From: Planctomycetota bacterium
GTDB taxonomy: Bacteria; Planctomycetota; Planctomycetia; Planctomycetales; Planctomycetaceae
Length of the DNA: 64,000 nucleotides
Direction of reading: 5' to 3'
Assembly: GCA_003388505.1 (NCBI GenBank)
Contig: QQVO01000003.1
Coordinates: 44,126 to 108,125, forward strand
The notes under the pieces: model-generated
Database searches by the model: none
What the model was told of the DNA's origin: nothing
What the model saw: only the letters and a program-made list of their open reading frames with translations
Shown here: piece after piece, positions 50,856 through 59,603 of the stretch
Numbering within the stretch: the first letter of the stretch is position 1
Layout: each line of letters opens with the position of its first letter
Position numbers and translations under genes: made by a program

Positions 50856-51434
50856 ATGGATTACACAATCATCGGCGGGCTGGCTCTAATCATCGGCCTT
50901 GTGATCGGATTCTGGATCGCAAAACAGGTCATCAAGAAGGAAAACAATAAACGCAGCGGAATGGAGAATCCGCAGCCGGACCGAGTCGACTGCGCCAACC
51001 GTTGTGTTCGAGGCAGCTTCGGCGGAGAGGAGCCTGATGCTCCGTTCGACTACCGGGCGAAGATCGCCGACACCCAGGCCGAACTGAATGTCGACCCGTG
51101 GACGCTGACGCCGTTGATCAATCACGGCTCTCACCCCGACTTCGAATTACACAATGTGGACTCCGATGGCACGACCAGCGGCCAGGTGTACGTTGCCGTC
51201 TGGGCTCACTATGTCCACAGCAGCGGAAGCCACTATTTTCTGTGCGGCAAGTCGACACTGATTAATTGCGAAAACCTGGGTTGCAGTTCGTCCTCGTCCA
51301 GTTCGTCCTCGTCCAGTTCGTCCTCGTCCAGTTCGTCCTCGTCCAGTTCGTCCTCGTCCAGTTCGTCCTCGTCCAGTTCGTCGTCATCCAGTTCGTCGTC
51401 ATCCAGTTCGTCCTCGAGTTCAAGCAGCAGCTAA
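50856..51434 (+). CDS. Membrane-anchored protein with 49-serine C-terminal tail
   Basis: 192 residues. An N-terminal membrane helix (DYTIIGGLALIIGLVIGFWIA) is followed by a 115-residue soluble part with six cysteines (CANRC, FLCGKS, INCENLGC) and then 49 consecutive serines. The tail is coded by a 15-bp tandem repeat (51285-51416). The short cytoplasmic N-terminus plus helix suggests export of the rest. Serine-only tails can be O-glycosylated, and glycosyltransferase genes follow. No family was recognised for the soluble part. Confidence 0.75.
   Translation: MDYTIIGGLALIIGLVIGFWIAKQVIKKENNKRSGMENPQPDRVDCANRCVRGSFGGEEPDAPFDYRAKIADTQAELNVDPWTLTPLINHGSHPDFELHNVDSDGTTSGQVYVAVWAHYVHSSGSHYFLCGKSTLINCENLGCSSSSSSSSSSSSSSSSSSSSSSSSSSSSSSSSSSSSSSSSSSSSSSSSS
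51285..51416 (+). repeat. 15-bp tandem repeat coding for the poly-serine tail
   Basis: Six perfect units of AGTTCGTCCTCGTCC, two variant units (AGTTCGTCGTCATCC) and a partial unit. All frames are open because the unit length is a multiple of three. Confidence 0.9.
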
Positions 51435-51567
51435 TCGCAGGTGTAGAACGGTTCCATGGACTTTCGAGCGAACTCCCGCAGTTATTCTGCGACGATAAGA
51501 ACCGGTCGATTCCGTTTCGTCCATTGGATGTCGTAGCGGCTGAGCGTCGATCAAGGTGCGAAGAGCA

Positions 51568-52584
51568 ATGATTGACGCGCTGTGCATTATTGGTCACCCG
51601 AGTCGGCTGGGAGGGGCAGATACCGAACTCGACCATCAGATCCATTGCTGGCAGGCGATGGGGGTGGATGTCCACATCTGCCACACCGGAGCGCTCGACG
51701 CCAACCTGCGGGCCATGCAGATGGAACAGCGCGGTTGCATCTACCACCGGCAGTGCGACTGGAGTTCGCTTGACGGGATGCACTGCATTTCGTTCTGCAA
51801 CGGCGAGTTTCTGAAGGCGCTACCGGAGATCAGGAAGTACGCACGGACGACAACGTTCGTAAACTGCATGACGTGGAACTTCGATCGCGAACTGGAAATG
51901 CAGAGCCGGGGGCTCATCGACTTTCATCTCTACCAGACCGACCACGCGATGGAGCGGGTGAGTCAGAAGCTAAAGGATCGCGGCACGTATCGGCCGCTAC
52001 GGTTCCAGCCGCACTTCCATGCGGCCGATTTTCCGTTCCACGAGCAGCGGCCGACCGACAAGTTCCGCTTCGGTCGCATCTCGCGCGACGACGCCGACAA
52101 ACACGGAGCGCGGCAACTCTGGATCTACGAAACAATGACGGCCCCGGTGCTGAAAGAGGGCGTGATCCTTGGCTGGGGACAGCGTGCTCAATCGAAATAC
52201 GGGCGAGAGCCGGACTCTTACATCCGCACGCATCCCGAGGGAGGAATCAGCCAGAAGGAGTTCTACGAGTTCTGCGAAGCGATCATCATGACGACGGAGA
52301 CGTTTGAAAACCTGCCCCGTGTCGGATTCGAGGCGATGGCTTCAGGTTCCGTGCTCGTCGTGGATAACCGGGGCGGGTGGACGCTCGAAGTCGAAGACGG
52401 CAAGACCGGCTGGCTCTGCCGCGACGACCGGGAGTTTGTCTATAAAGCGTCCCGTTGTGCGTTCGAGCAGGAAGAGCGCAACCGGATGCGGCACGCGGCC
52501 CGCCAACGTCTCGACGAACATTGGGGACTGGAGACGGCGATGAAGAGCTGGGAGCGCGTGTTCGACGCATGGGAGGCCTTGTAG
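51568..52584 (+). CDS. Glycosyltransferase family protein (GT-B, GT4-like)
   Basis: 338 residues from the ATG at 51568; a GTG 12 bases upstream is possible. An N-terminal fold (IDALCIIGHPSRLGGADTELDHQ, like the start of many GT4 enzymes) and a C-terminal donor-site region with the E-x7-E pattern in TTETFENLPRVGFEAMASGSVLVV followed by DNRGGWTLEVEDGKTGWL. Transfers a sugar from a nucleotide donor; acceptor unknown. It follows the poly-serine protein gene by about 130 bp on the same strand. Confidence 0.8.
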   Translation: MIDALCIIGHPSRLGGADTELDHQIHCWQAMGVDVHICHTGALDANLRAMQMEQRGCIYHRQCDWSSLDGMHCISFCNGEFLKALPEIRKYARTTTFVNCMTWNFDRELEMQSRGLIDFHLYQTDHAMERVSQKLKDRGTYRPLRFQPHFHAADFPFHEQRPTDKFRFGRISRDDADKHGARQLWIYETMTAPVLKEGVILGWGQRAQSKYGREPDSYIRTHPEGGISQKEFYEFCEAIIMTTETFENLPRVGFEAMASGSVLVVDNRGGWTLEVEDGKTGWLCRDDREFVYKASRCAFEQEERNRMRHAARQRLDEHWGLETAMKSWERVFDAWEAL

Positions 52585-52627
52585 GCCCGAATCAAGAACC
52601 GATCCTGCGTGCCGATGGTCGCAACGA

Positions 52628-53389
52628 CTACTCTTCGTCTGTCCGGGCGGCTTTCTTCGCATCGGTGACGACTGAATAAATCCGTTCGGTCTCGTCATCG
52701 AACCTCGGGACGAGCCAGCCGACGAATTCGGCGGGGACTTCTCCCAACTGTTGCCAGAGATCGGCATAGCCGGCGCCGCCGGCCGCGCTCCCGTGGTAGA
52801 CGCCGTTGCCCCAACGGTACACGTACGACGGTCCGGCGATATCGTCGGAATGCCGCACGGCGTCCCCGGCCGCCTGACGCAACCTGGCCCCCATTTGTTG
52901 GTCGAAAATCAGCTCGCTCGTCTTCGGATAGCCGCCGACCTCGGCGTATAGCTCGCGCGTAAACGCCCATGAGGAATGGAACCGCCCGGCGGCGTTCTCA
53001 CGGCGAACCAGCCCCTCAGGCCGGCCGTAATTACTGAAAACTTCGCGAGTGACGATGAACCGCCCACCGGACGCGTAGGCGGCTGCGATTGAGGAGAGGT
53101 GATGCCGCAGGAAGATGTCGTCGTCTTCCCAGATCGCGATCAGGTCGCCGGTCGCCATCCGGGCCAGGGCATCGAACTTGGCGGGCAGTGTGGGATAGCG
53201 CTCAGTGGTACTGACGAGCTGCCAGCCGTCGCCGGTCTGGTCCTCGAACTGCCCGGCGTCGTCAAGGATGTAGAGCTTTCTCCGATCGGGCGGATGCTCC
53301 TGCGCCAGAAAACAGGCGACGGCATTCGCCAAAAGAGCGGGCCGCTTGTAAGTGGGACAGAGGCACGAGATGAAGGGAACGTTGTTCAT
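52628..53389 (-). CDS. Glycosyltransferase family 2 protein (GT-A)
   Basis: 253 residues, with GGAGAAG upstream of the ATG at 53389. GT-A core: FISCLCPTYKRPALLANAV, LDDAGQFEDQTG, ALARMATGDLIAIWEDDDIFL (DDD is the metal-binding motif), then ELYAEVGGYPKTSELIFDQQM. Oriented opposite to its neighbours, convergent with the GT4-like gene. It makes a glycan together with the surrounding genes, or acts separately. Confidence 0.85.
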   Translation of the reverse strand: MNNVPFISCLCPTYKRPALLANAVACFLAQEHPPDRRKLYILDDAGQFEDQTGDGWQLVSTTERYPTLPAKFDALARMATGDLIAIWEDDDIFLRHHLSSIAAAYASGGRFIVTREVFSNYGRPEGLVRRENAAGRFHSSWAFTRELYAEVGGYPKTSELIFDQQMGARLRQAAGDAVRHSDDIAGPSYVYRWGNGVYHGSAAGGAGYADLWQQLGEVPAEFVGWLVPRFDDETERIYSVVTDAKKAARTDEE

Positions 53390-53818
53390 CGTTCGCTGAT
53401 CTTCTCCATCCCCGGCGGAAATGGCAATCGCTTAGATCGCTGGTCAGTTGTCGATCTTGCAGGGTGCCCGGCGGCCGTATCCCGTTTTCACAACATCGTA
53501 CCTGGTTCTGCGGGAAGCGAGAATGGCCTGGTTCGGAAAAGGAATGGTACAGAAACCTCTTTGTGGGAACTGTCACAGGCCACTCATTCTGTTCAGTCAC
53601 GGACCGTTGTCGACGCACTTGCAGCCTTACATCGCCGTGAATACAGTGGCGAGCCTCTGGGCATTCTCACATTGAATCTGCACAGACCGCTCCCGCCGCA
53701 GCACAAGTATCACGGACTTCAATTCACAGCATCTCAAGCCTGACCGGCTCTTCCGAATCGAGCCCGGGCGCTGGGTACGATGTCGTCGTCATCGTCGCAC
53801 ACGCCGGAGGAGCGTGGA
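53390..53818. other. 429-bp divergent intergenic stretch, no gene recognised
   Basis: Between the GT2 gene (leftwards) and the cytidylyltransferase fusion (rightwards). Short open frames here have no support. The last bases hold GGAGGAG, the ribosome site for the next gene. Confidence 0.4.
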
Positions 53819-55363
53819 ATGTCACGCACTGTCGCGATCGTCCAGGCCCGGATGTCGTCTTTGCGATTGCCGGGAAAAGTGCTCCTGGACGTCGCGGGGG
53901 AACCACTCCTGGCGCGAGTCGTACACCGTGTGCAGCGGGCCGCCCTGGTGGACGAGGTGGTCGTGGCGACCTCGACGGAATCGGCTGATGACCCGATCGT
54001 CGAACTGTGCCAGCAGCGCGGATGGAACTGCTCGCGGGGGAGTGCGACCGACGTCCTGGCAAGATACGCCCAAGCGGCAGCGGAATTCCAAGCGTCGGTG
54101 GTCGTGAGGATCACGGCCGACTGTCCGATCGTTGATCCGGAGTTAATCGACCTGGCTCTCCGGGAGTATCACGCCGGCCCGCCGCTGGACTACGTCTCGA
54201 CCGTCATCGAAAAAAGCAGCGTCCCCGGCGGGACTTCGGTCGAGGTGGTGTCGGCGGACACGTTGCACCGGCTCAATATCACCGCGAACGCACCTGAGTG
54301 GCGGGAGCACGTCACGCTCTATATCCGGCATCATCCGGAAAAATTCCGGGTCAAGCAACTGCAATTCGGTCCGCCCTATAGCGGTCCGGAGCTTGAAGTC
54401 GACACGCAGGCGGATCTGTCGCTCATCCGCACTCTTTTCGAGCACTTCGGCCATGACCGGTTTACATGGGGAGAAGCCGTCGCGGCTGTTCTTGGGCGCC
54501 CGCACTGGCTCGATCCGTCGATCATCGAGGCGTTCGATGAGACGGCCGTCACTCCGGCAAGCTATGAAGTGCTCACTCAAGAGGAAGCGGCCGACTTTGT
54601 TCAGTCCTGGACGCAACGCCTGGAACAAATGACACCCGTTCAGCGCGACCGCGAGTGGATCCTGCGCGAATACGGGCGGGAAAAGTGGGGGGAACTTGTG
54701 GCGTCAGACGTCGCGACTCCCGATGCGGCGACCTGGGAGTCTTTTCGGCGGGAAGGGCGAAACCCGGACGACCTGACCATCGTCTCGATCCGGGACGCAC
54801 TCGCGCGACTCTCTCTGCGCGACGCGTATGCGGTCTTCGATCGAGCCGTGACAAGCGTTCTCGGAAAATACTCGGTGCCTCGCTACTGTGAGCTCGGCTG
54901 CGGGTTCGGCCGTCACCTGGCGCACGTCGACTCGGAGGCGTACGGGGGTGAGTTGACCGACAGCGGTGTCGAACTCTGCCGCCGGTTCGGCCTCGACGTG
55001 CGCCATTTTGATTTCGAGCAGCCGGACACCTATTCGCTCTTGCGGCCGTCGACCACGGTCTTCACCGTCCATGCCGTTGAGCAACTTTCGAGCGCAGCGG
55101 CCGTCGTTGACGGGCTACGCAGGCATTGTCAGAACGTTGCGTATGTGGTGCACTTTGAACCATGCTGGCGAGAGGAGCGAGCGACGCCGCTCGGCCGAGC
55201 CCGCAACCTGTACGTGCTCCGAAACGACTACAACCGCGACTTGTTGTCGATTCTCGGCTCTGCAGAGGACATTCAGATCCTGGAGCAACGCTACGATGTG
55301 ATCGGACTGAATCCGCTGAATCCGACGCACATCATTGCCTGGCGTTTTCGCGATCGCTGGTGA
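53819..55363 (+). CDS. SpsF-like cytidylyltransferase fused to a class I methyltransferase
   Basis: 514 residues from the ATG at 53819, chosen for the GGAGGAG about 7 bp upstream. The N-terminal half (about 1-240) is an SpsF/NeuA-type nucleotidyltransferase: IVQARMSSLRLPGKVLLDVAG, VVVATSTESADDPI, RGSATDVLARY and RITADCPIVDPEL. A linker (240-345) leads to a C-terminal Rossmann methyltransferase, with the SAM motif YCELGCGFGRHLAHV. SpsF-type enzymes activate acidic or unusual sugars as CMP- or similar donors for surface glycans. The fusion suggests activation and methylation of the same sugar or glycan. No frameshift at the joint. Confidence 0.85.
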   Translation: MSRTVAIVQARMSSLRLPGKVLLDVAGEPLLARVVHRVQRAALVDEVVVATSTESADDPIVELCQQRGWNCSRGSATDVLARYAQAAAEFQASVVVRITADCPIVDPELIDLALREYHAGPPLDYVSTVIEKSSVPGGTSVEVVSADTLHRLNITANAPEWREHVTLYIRHHPEKFRVKQLQFGPPYSGPELEVDTQADLSLIRTLFEHFGHDRFTWGEAVAAVLGRPHWLDPSIIEAFDETAVTPASYEVLTQEEAADFVQSWTQRLEQMTPVQRDREWILREYGREKWGELVASDVATPDAATWESFRREGRNPDDLTIVSIRDALARLSLRDAYAVFDRAVTSVLGKYSVPRYCELGCGFGRHLAHVDSEAYGGELTDSGVELCRRFGLDVRHFDFEQPDTYSLLRPSTTVFTVHAVEQLSSAAAVVDGLRRHCQNVAYVVHFEPCWREERATPLGRARNLYVLRNDYNRDLLSILGSAEDIQILEQRYDVIGLNPLNPTHIIAWRFRDRW

Positions 55364-55435
55364 TCGCATGGAGCGCAGTCAAAACACGATCGTAAGAGAA
55401 CTGCATCGATTGCGATCAGCCGGCAACTCGTCAAG

Positions 55436-56047
55436 TTGGAGACCCTCTTGGAACGCACGAATTGCGGAACCCGACGACTGACCGAATTGCGCGACGCCCA
55501 CGCCGGCATGACCTGCTGTGTGATCGGGATGGGGCCCACTCTGCTGGAGTTGACGAAGGACTCCTTCAGTCGCAGGGATGTGCTCCTGGCGCTCAATCAC
55601 GCCGTGATCCACATCGAGAAGTTGGGGCTCAGCAATCCGGTCTATTCGATGCAGAAGGATGGATTCTGCGTGCGGCCGAAGAAGGTTCCTCTGATCGTGC
55701 ACGAACTGGAGGGAATTCACACCGTCGGAGCCGAAGGCGCCAACTCGCCCGACTATGAGCCGAGATTCGTCTTCAACAACCCGGAAGACTTTGGCCTGGA
55801 GTGGTACCGCCCCTCGGTTGTCACGGCGATCAAGATCGCAGAACTGCTCGGTTGTCCCAAAGTCAGGCTCCTAGCCTGCGACGCCCTCAGTACGGGAGAC
55901 TGCCGTCGCGTCGAATTCGACCCTGAGGGAAATCCGAGAATCGACGCAGGATTCGCCTGTTACACGGCGCCGACTGAGAAACTGCAGGAACTGGAACGGT
56001 CGATTCCAATCACAATCGACTGGAGCAGACCGGCGGGCGATGGCTGA
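55436..56047 (+). CDS. DUF115/MAF-like protein with Rossmann sialyltransferase-like fold
   Basis: 203 residues with a TTG start at 55436; the start is uncertain, because an in-frame ATG at 55508 would shorten it. Motifs: CCVIGMGPTLLEL (GxGPSL-type), LLALNHAVIHIEKLG, VYSMQKDGF and VVTAIKIAELLGCPKVRLLACDA. These fit the DUF115 (MptE-like) and Maf superfamily, which shares its fold with GT42 sialyltransferases. It follows the cytidylyltransferase fusion by 72 bp, so it may use the CMP-sugar made by it. Confidence 0.65.
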   Translation: METLLERTNCGTRRLTELRDAHAGMTCCVIGMGPTLLELTKDSFSRRDVLLALNHAVIHIEKLGLSNPVYSMQKDGFCVRPKKVPLIVHELEGIHTVGAEGANSPDYEPRFVFNNPEDFGLEWYRPSVVTAIKIAELLGCPKVRLLACDALSTGDCRRVEFDPEGNPRIDAGFACYTAPTEKLQELERSIPITIDWSRPAGDG

Positions 56048-56150
56048 ACGCAGCATCCTATGTTCACAAATCGCGCCAAAGGAGCGACAGGGTACGGTAA
56101 CGTCGCTCTGCCATCGCCCCCAGCCATAATGCGTCTCCCTTCAGCACCAC

Positions 56151-57020
56151 TCAACGCCCCACAACCGGCGTCGCCCAGCCGATGCCGGCGGGCCAGAACG
56201 CGTACGGCCCGGCGTAACCGGGGGTGGCGTAATATGCGCTCGTGTACACTGGCGAGTACATGTAGTAGGGGTAGCTGTAATAGTAGGGGGCCCCATAATA
56301 GTATGGTGCGCCGTAGTAGTACGCCCGTGGATAGTGCCAGGTCACGTAGCTCCAGGCGGGATAGTAGTAGCCGTACGCCGGGTATGCGTATGTCGAATAC
56401 GGAGAGGCGTACGCCGGATAGTAGCCGAAAGCAGGGCCGGTTGTGCAGCGGGGTGTCGCCGCCGGCTTCTCTGCGTCGTGGGCTTCGTCGGCGCCTTCAG
56501 CGTCGTCGGCCGGTTCAGCATCCTCGGCCGCGTCGTCGAGAAAACTGACCAGACGCGGAATGGCCGCGGCGTCCGCAGGAGTCAGCGTGCTGTCGGGTGT
56601 GTCGAAAACGGAATCCCAGTCGGTCAGATCGACATCGATCGCCTCGGCAACGCCGTTGCGTTCCACCTCCAGCGTGGTGGTTGCGTCAGCCTGCAGTCGC
56701 GCAATGGTCTCAATGAAAGCGTCGGTCGATGTGACTCGTTCGCCGTCCAGGGACAGAATGGCGTCGCCGATCTGCAGACGCGCTCGCGCGGCGGGGCTGC
56801 CCGGCACAACATCGGCCACCACGACCGTTCGGCCCCGGAGAAAACGCACACCAAGTGCGGGACGCTGCGGCCCCTGCTCCGGTGCGCGTTGATCCAACGC
56901 GGCGTCCACACGCAGTTCGCCGGTCACAGTTGCAGCGTCCTCAGCAGCCACCGGTCGTCCGACGCCCCACACCAGCAACGCGACGGCAACGACTCCGAAT
57001 TTCGATCTCGACATTTTCAT
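56151..57020 (-). CDS. Secreted PDZ-domain protein with tyrosine-rich tail
   Basis: 289 residues. Signal peptide (SRSKFGVVAVALLVWGVGRPVAA). A PDZ domain lies about residues 45-130: GVRFLRGRTVVVADVVPGSPAA, RLQIGDAILSLDGERV and TSTDAFIETIARL. An acidic spacer (DAAEDAEPADDAEGADEAHD) is followed by about 90 residues very rich in Tyr, Pro, Ala and Gly, repeating YYYGAPYYY and YAYPAYGYYY. The tail may be part of a cell-wall or surface polymer. No protease motif is present. Confidence 0.8.
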   Translation of the reverse strand: MKMSRSKFGVVAVALLVWGVGRPVAAEDAATVTGELRVDAALDQRAPEQGPQRPALGVRFLRGRTVVVADVVPGSPAARARLQIGDAILSLDGERVTSTDAFIETIARLQADATTTLEVERNGVAEAIDVDLTDWDSVFDTPDSTLTPADAAAIPRLVSFLDDAAEDAEPADDAEGADEAHDAEKPAATPRCTTGPAFGYYPAYASPYSTYAYPAYGYYYPAWSYVTWHYPRAYYYGAPYYYGAPYYYSYPYYMYSPVYTSAYYATPGYAGPYAFWPAGIGWATPVVGR

Positions 57021-57303
57021 TGCTCCCCAGAGGTGAACGGACCCGCGATTGGAGGATGCTCGGGCATCGGGTCATCTCTCCCGCGCGGCGCGAAAATAGG
57101 ATAACTGGAACGTCTGAAAGATTCACGCAATTCTGTGTGGATTGTCCAAGATTCTTGGCGCGACGACTCACGAAGCCAGGCGGGCGTGCCGCGCGGGTCG
57201 GTTCGCGTTCTCCAATGCCGTGCGGCGCGGATCACGAGGACGGGCCGGCGGACGGTGGCGGGCGGGAGGGTCCATCGGCCGATTTTGTCCGGTTTTCGCT
57301 TGC
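57021..57303. other. Intergenic stretch upstream of rpmF, no gene recognised
   Basis: Divergent spacer between the PDZ gene and the rpmF promoter region. GC-rich, with no convincing open frame or repeat. Confidence 0.4.
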
Positions 57304-57333
57304 TTGACATAACTTCTGCCGTTGCCGTACGAT
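57304..57333 (+). promoter_or_regulatory. Candidate sigma70 promoter for rpmF-plsX-fabD
   Basis: TTGACA (57304-57309), an 18-bp spacer and TACGAT (57328-57333), about 95 bp before the rpmF start. A good -35 with a modest -10. Confidence 0.45.
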
Positions 57334-57427
57334 TCGGCGAATCGTCGAAGTGTGACCACGGATGTCGGGGAGTGGGGCCATCGCGTCGCCCGACCCGGCA
57401 GAGAGACCTGAAGAGGCGAAGGCGAAC

Positions 57428-57607
57428 ATGGCGGTCCCCAAGAGAAAAATTTCCCGGACGCGCGGCCGGAAGCGGCGCAGCCATAACGCGGTGACTCCGA
57501 TCAAGTTGCAGTTCTGTCCGCAGTGCGGAACGGCGAAGCCTTCGCACGTGATCTGCCCCAACTGCGGGCATTACCAAGGCCGCACGCTGGTTGAAACCGA
57601 GGATTAG
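57428..57607 (+). CDS. rpmF: 50S ribosomal protein L32
   Basis: 59 residues from the ATG at 57428. AVPKRKISRTRGRKRRSHNA is the conserved L32 start, and the zinc-type ribbon has CPQC...CPNC (zinc-binding form). It is 6 bp from plsX. The rpmF-plsX-fabD order is classical for bacterial lipid operons. Confidence 0.95.
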   Translation: MAVPKRKISRTRGRKRRSHNAVTPIKLQFCPQCGTAKPSHVICPNCGHYQGRTLVETED

Positions 57608-57613
57608 TCGGTC

Positions 57614-58615
57614 ATGCGCATCGCACTGGATGCGATGGGAGGTGATCTCGCTCCGAAGATCAACATCGAAGGAGCGATCGCCGCGGTCCAGGCCCATCCC
57701 GATCTTGAAGTCGTGCTGGTCGGCGACCGCGCCGCTATCGACGCACAGCTTGAGGAGGCCGGCGCGAGCGAGGAGCGAATCTCAATCGCCGAAGCGGACG
57801 GCCACGTCGGCATGCATGAGAAGCCGACCGAGGCGATGCGGAAAAAGCCCAACTGCTCAATCGCCGTCTGTTGGCGGCTCATGGCGGGGCGGGAAGTCGA
57901 AGCGGTCGTCAGCGCCGGCAACACCGGCGGCGTCGTCGCGATGGGGCTGCGAACCCGGCTCTTTCTGAAAGGGGTCAAACGCCCCGGAATCGCCGTCGTG
58001 CTCCCCACGCTCACCGGCCGTGCACTGTTGCTCGATGTCGGCGCCAACCCGGCCGCTCGTCCCGAGCACCTGTACCAGTACGCGGTGATGGGGAGCATCT
58101 ACGCCCGGGAGATGCTCAAGGTCGAGGAACCGAAACTGGGCCTCATGAACATCGGCAGCGAGGAAGGCAAGGGGACCGATCTCGTCCGTGAAACTCACGA
58201 GCTGATCGTCGGCAGTTCGCTCAAACCGCACTACATCGGGAATGTCGAAGGCCGCGGATTGTATCAGGGTGAGGCCGACGTGATTGTCTGCGAGGGATTC
58301 GTAGGAAACGTCGTCCTGAAAGTCAGCGAAGGCATGGCCGGAATGATGCTCTCGTCGATCGCACGCGAAGTTCTCGGTTCCGTCGAGAAGGAACGCGCCC
58401 AGGTCGAATCGACGTTCAGGGACATCACGCGGCGTTTCGAGTACAACGAGGTCGGCGGCGCTCCCTTGCTGGGCATCGACGGCATCTGCCTGATCTGCCA
58501 CGGCTCCAGCGACGCGAGGTCGATCGCCAACGCCTTGCGCGGCGCCGGGACATTGCACGACCACCGCGTCAATTCGCGGATCGTCGAAGAACTCGGCGCC
58601 AACGGCAGCGTGTGA
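57614..58615 (+). CDS. plsX: Phosphate acyltransferase PlsX
   Basis: 333 residues. Makes acyl-phosphate from acyl-ACP for the start of phospholipid synthesis. Conserved blocks: RIALDAMGGDLAPKINIEGA, VVSAGNTGGVVAMGL, GIAVVLPTLTGRALLLDVGANP, MNIGSEEGKGTDLVRETHEL, VEGRGLYQGEADVIVCEGFVGNV and APLLGIDGICLICHGSSD-like. The N-terminal DAMGGD is a family signature. Located at the usual place after rpmF. Confidence 0.97.
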   Translation: MRIALDAMGGDLAPKINIEGAIAAVQAHPDLEVVLVGDRAAIDAQLEEAGASEERISIAEADGHVGMHEKPTEAMRKKPNCSIAVCWRLMAGREVEAVVSAGNTGGVVAMGLRTRLFLKGVKRPGIAVVLPTLTGRALLLDVGANPAARPEHLYQYAVMGSIYAREMLKVEEPKLGLMNIGSEEGKGTDLVRETHELIVGSSLKPHYIGNVEGRGLYQGEADVIVCEGFVGNVVLKVSEGMAGMMLSSIAREVLGSVEKERAQVESTFRDITRRFEYNEVGGAPLLGIDGICLICHGSSDARSIANALRGAGTLHDHRVNSRIVEELGANGSV

Positions 58616-58691
58616 TACGCGGCCCGCACGGCGTTCTTTCCCGGTCAGGCGCCGGGGCACGGCCCCACTCCCACTGAGACGGATCGATTCC

Positions 58692-59603
58692 ATGAGCAAG
58701 ATCGGATTTCTCTTTCCCGGCCAGGGCGCACAGACCGTGGGCATGGGCCGGCGCATCGCCGAGCAGTATCCCGCTGCAAAGCAACTGTACGACCAGGCGG
58801 CCGACATCCTCGGTTACGATCTCGCAAAGCTGTGCGCCGAGGGGCCGTCGGAAGAACTCGATTCCACCGTCGTCTCCCAGCCGGCACTGTTCGTGACGAG
58901 CCTGGCGTGCCTCGAAAAGTTGCGCGCGGAAAAGCCTGACATCGCTCTCGCCTGCGAAATGACGGCCGGGCTCAGCCTGGGGGAATACACCGCGCTGGTT
59001 TTCGCCGGCGCCATGTCGTTTGAAGACGGACTGCGGGTTGTCCAGCAGCGCGGCCAGGCGATGCAGGACGCCTCGGACGCCACTCCCTCGGGCATGGCCA
59101 GTGTGCTGCTGCTGGACATCGAGCAGGTGCAGAAGATCCGCGACGAAGCGTCCGCAGCCGGGACGATCGAAATCGCCAACTATCTCTGTCCCGGAAATAT
59201 CGTGCTGTCCGGCGAGAACGCCGCCTGCGAAAAAGCCGTGGAACTGACCGAAGCCGCAGGAGGAAAACCGGTGCCGCTCGCCGTGGCCGGCGCCTTTCAT
59301 ACCAGAATCATGCAGCCGGCCGATTCGCGACTGGCCGACGCTCTGGCGGACGTTGAGGTTTCCTCGCCGCAGATTCCGGTCGTCTCGAACGTCGACGCCG
59401 CGACGCACGAGGATCCGGACGAGATCAAGCAGATCCTCGTCCGGCAGGTTCTGACTCCCGTCCGCTGGGAAGACTCGATGCGGGCGATGCTCGCCGCAGG
59501 AATCGACGAATTCTACGAGATCGGTCCGGGCAAGGTGCTCACCGGCCTGCTCAAGCGCGTTAATCGCAAGACCCCGTGCACACCCGTCAACGACGCCAGT
59601 TGA
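58692..59603 (+). CDS. fabD: Malonyl-CoA:ACP transacylase FabD
   Basis: 303 residues. Transfers malonyl from CoA to ACP for fatty acid elongation. The nucleophile S95 is in AGLSLGEYTALVFAGA; the usual bacterial GHSLGE has H before S, here L as in plastid enzymes of plants (from memory). Q11 in FPGQGAQ, IANYLCPGNIVLSGE, and H in AVAGAFHTRIMQPA complete the active site. Follows plsX, with 76 bp between. Its stop abuts the convergent cupin gene. Confidence 0.96.
   Translation: MSKIGFLFPGQGAQTVGMGRRIAEQYPAAKQLYDQAADILGYDLAKLCAEGPSEELDSTVVSQPALFVTSLACLEKLRAEKPDIALACEMTAGLSLGEYTALVFAGAMSFEDGLRVVQQRGQAMQDASDATPSGMASVLLLDIEQVQKIRDEASAAGTIEIANYLCPGNIVLSGENAACEKAVELTEAAGGKPVPLAVAGAFHTRIMQPADSRLADALADVEVSSPQIPVVSNVDAATHEDPDEIKQILVRQVLTPVRWEDSMRAMLAAGIDEFYEIGPGKVLTGLLKRVNRKTPCTPVNDAS

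Noticed and set aside
51285..51416. Possible CRISPR array
   Set aside because: Units are adjacent 15-mers without spacers and lie inside a coding sequence.
51262..51783. Minus-strand frame with NWTRT repeats
   Set aside because: Product of reading the 15-bp serine repeat in the other strand; not a real repeat protein.
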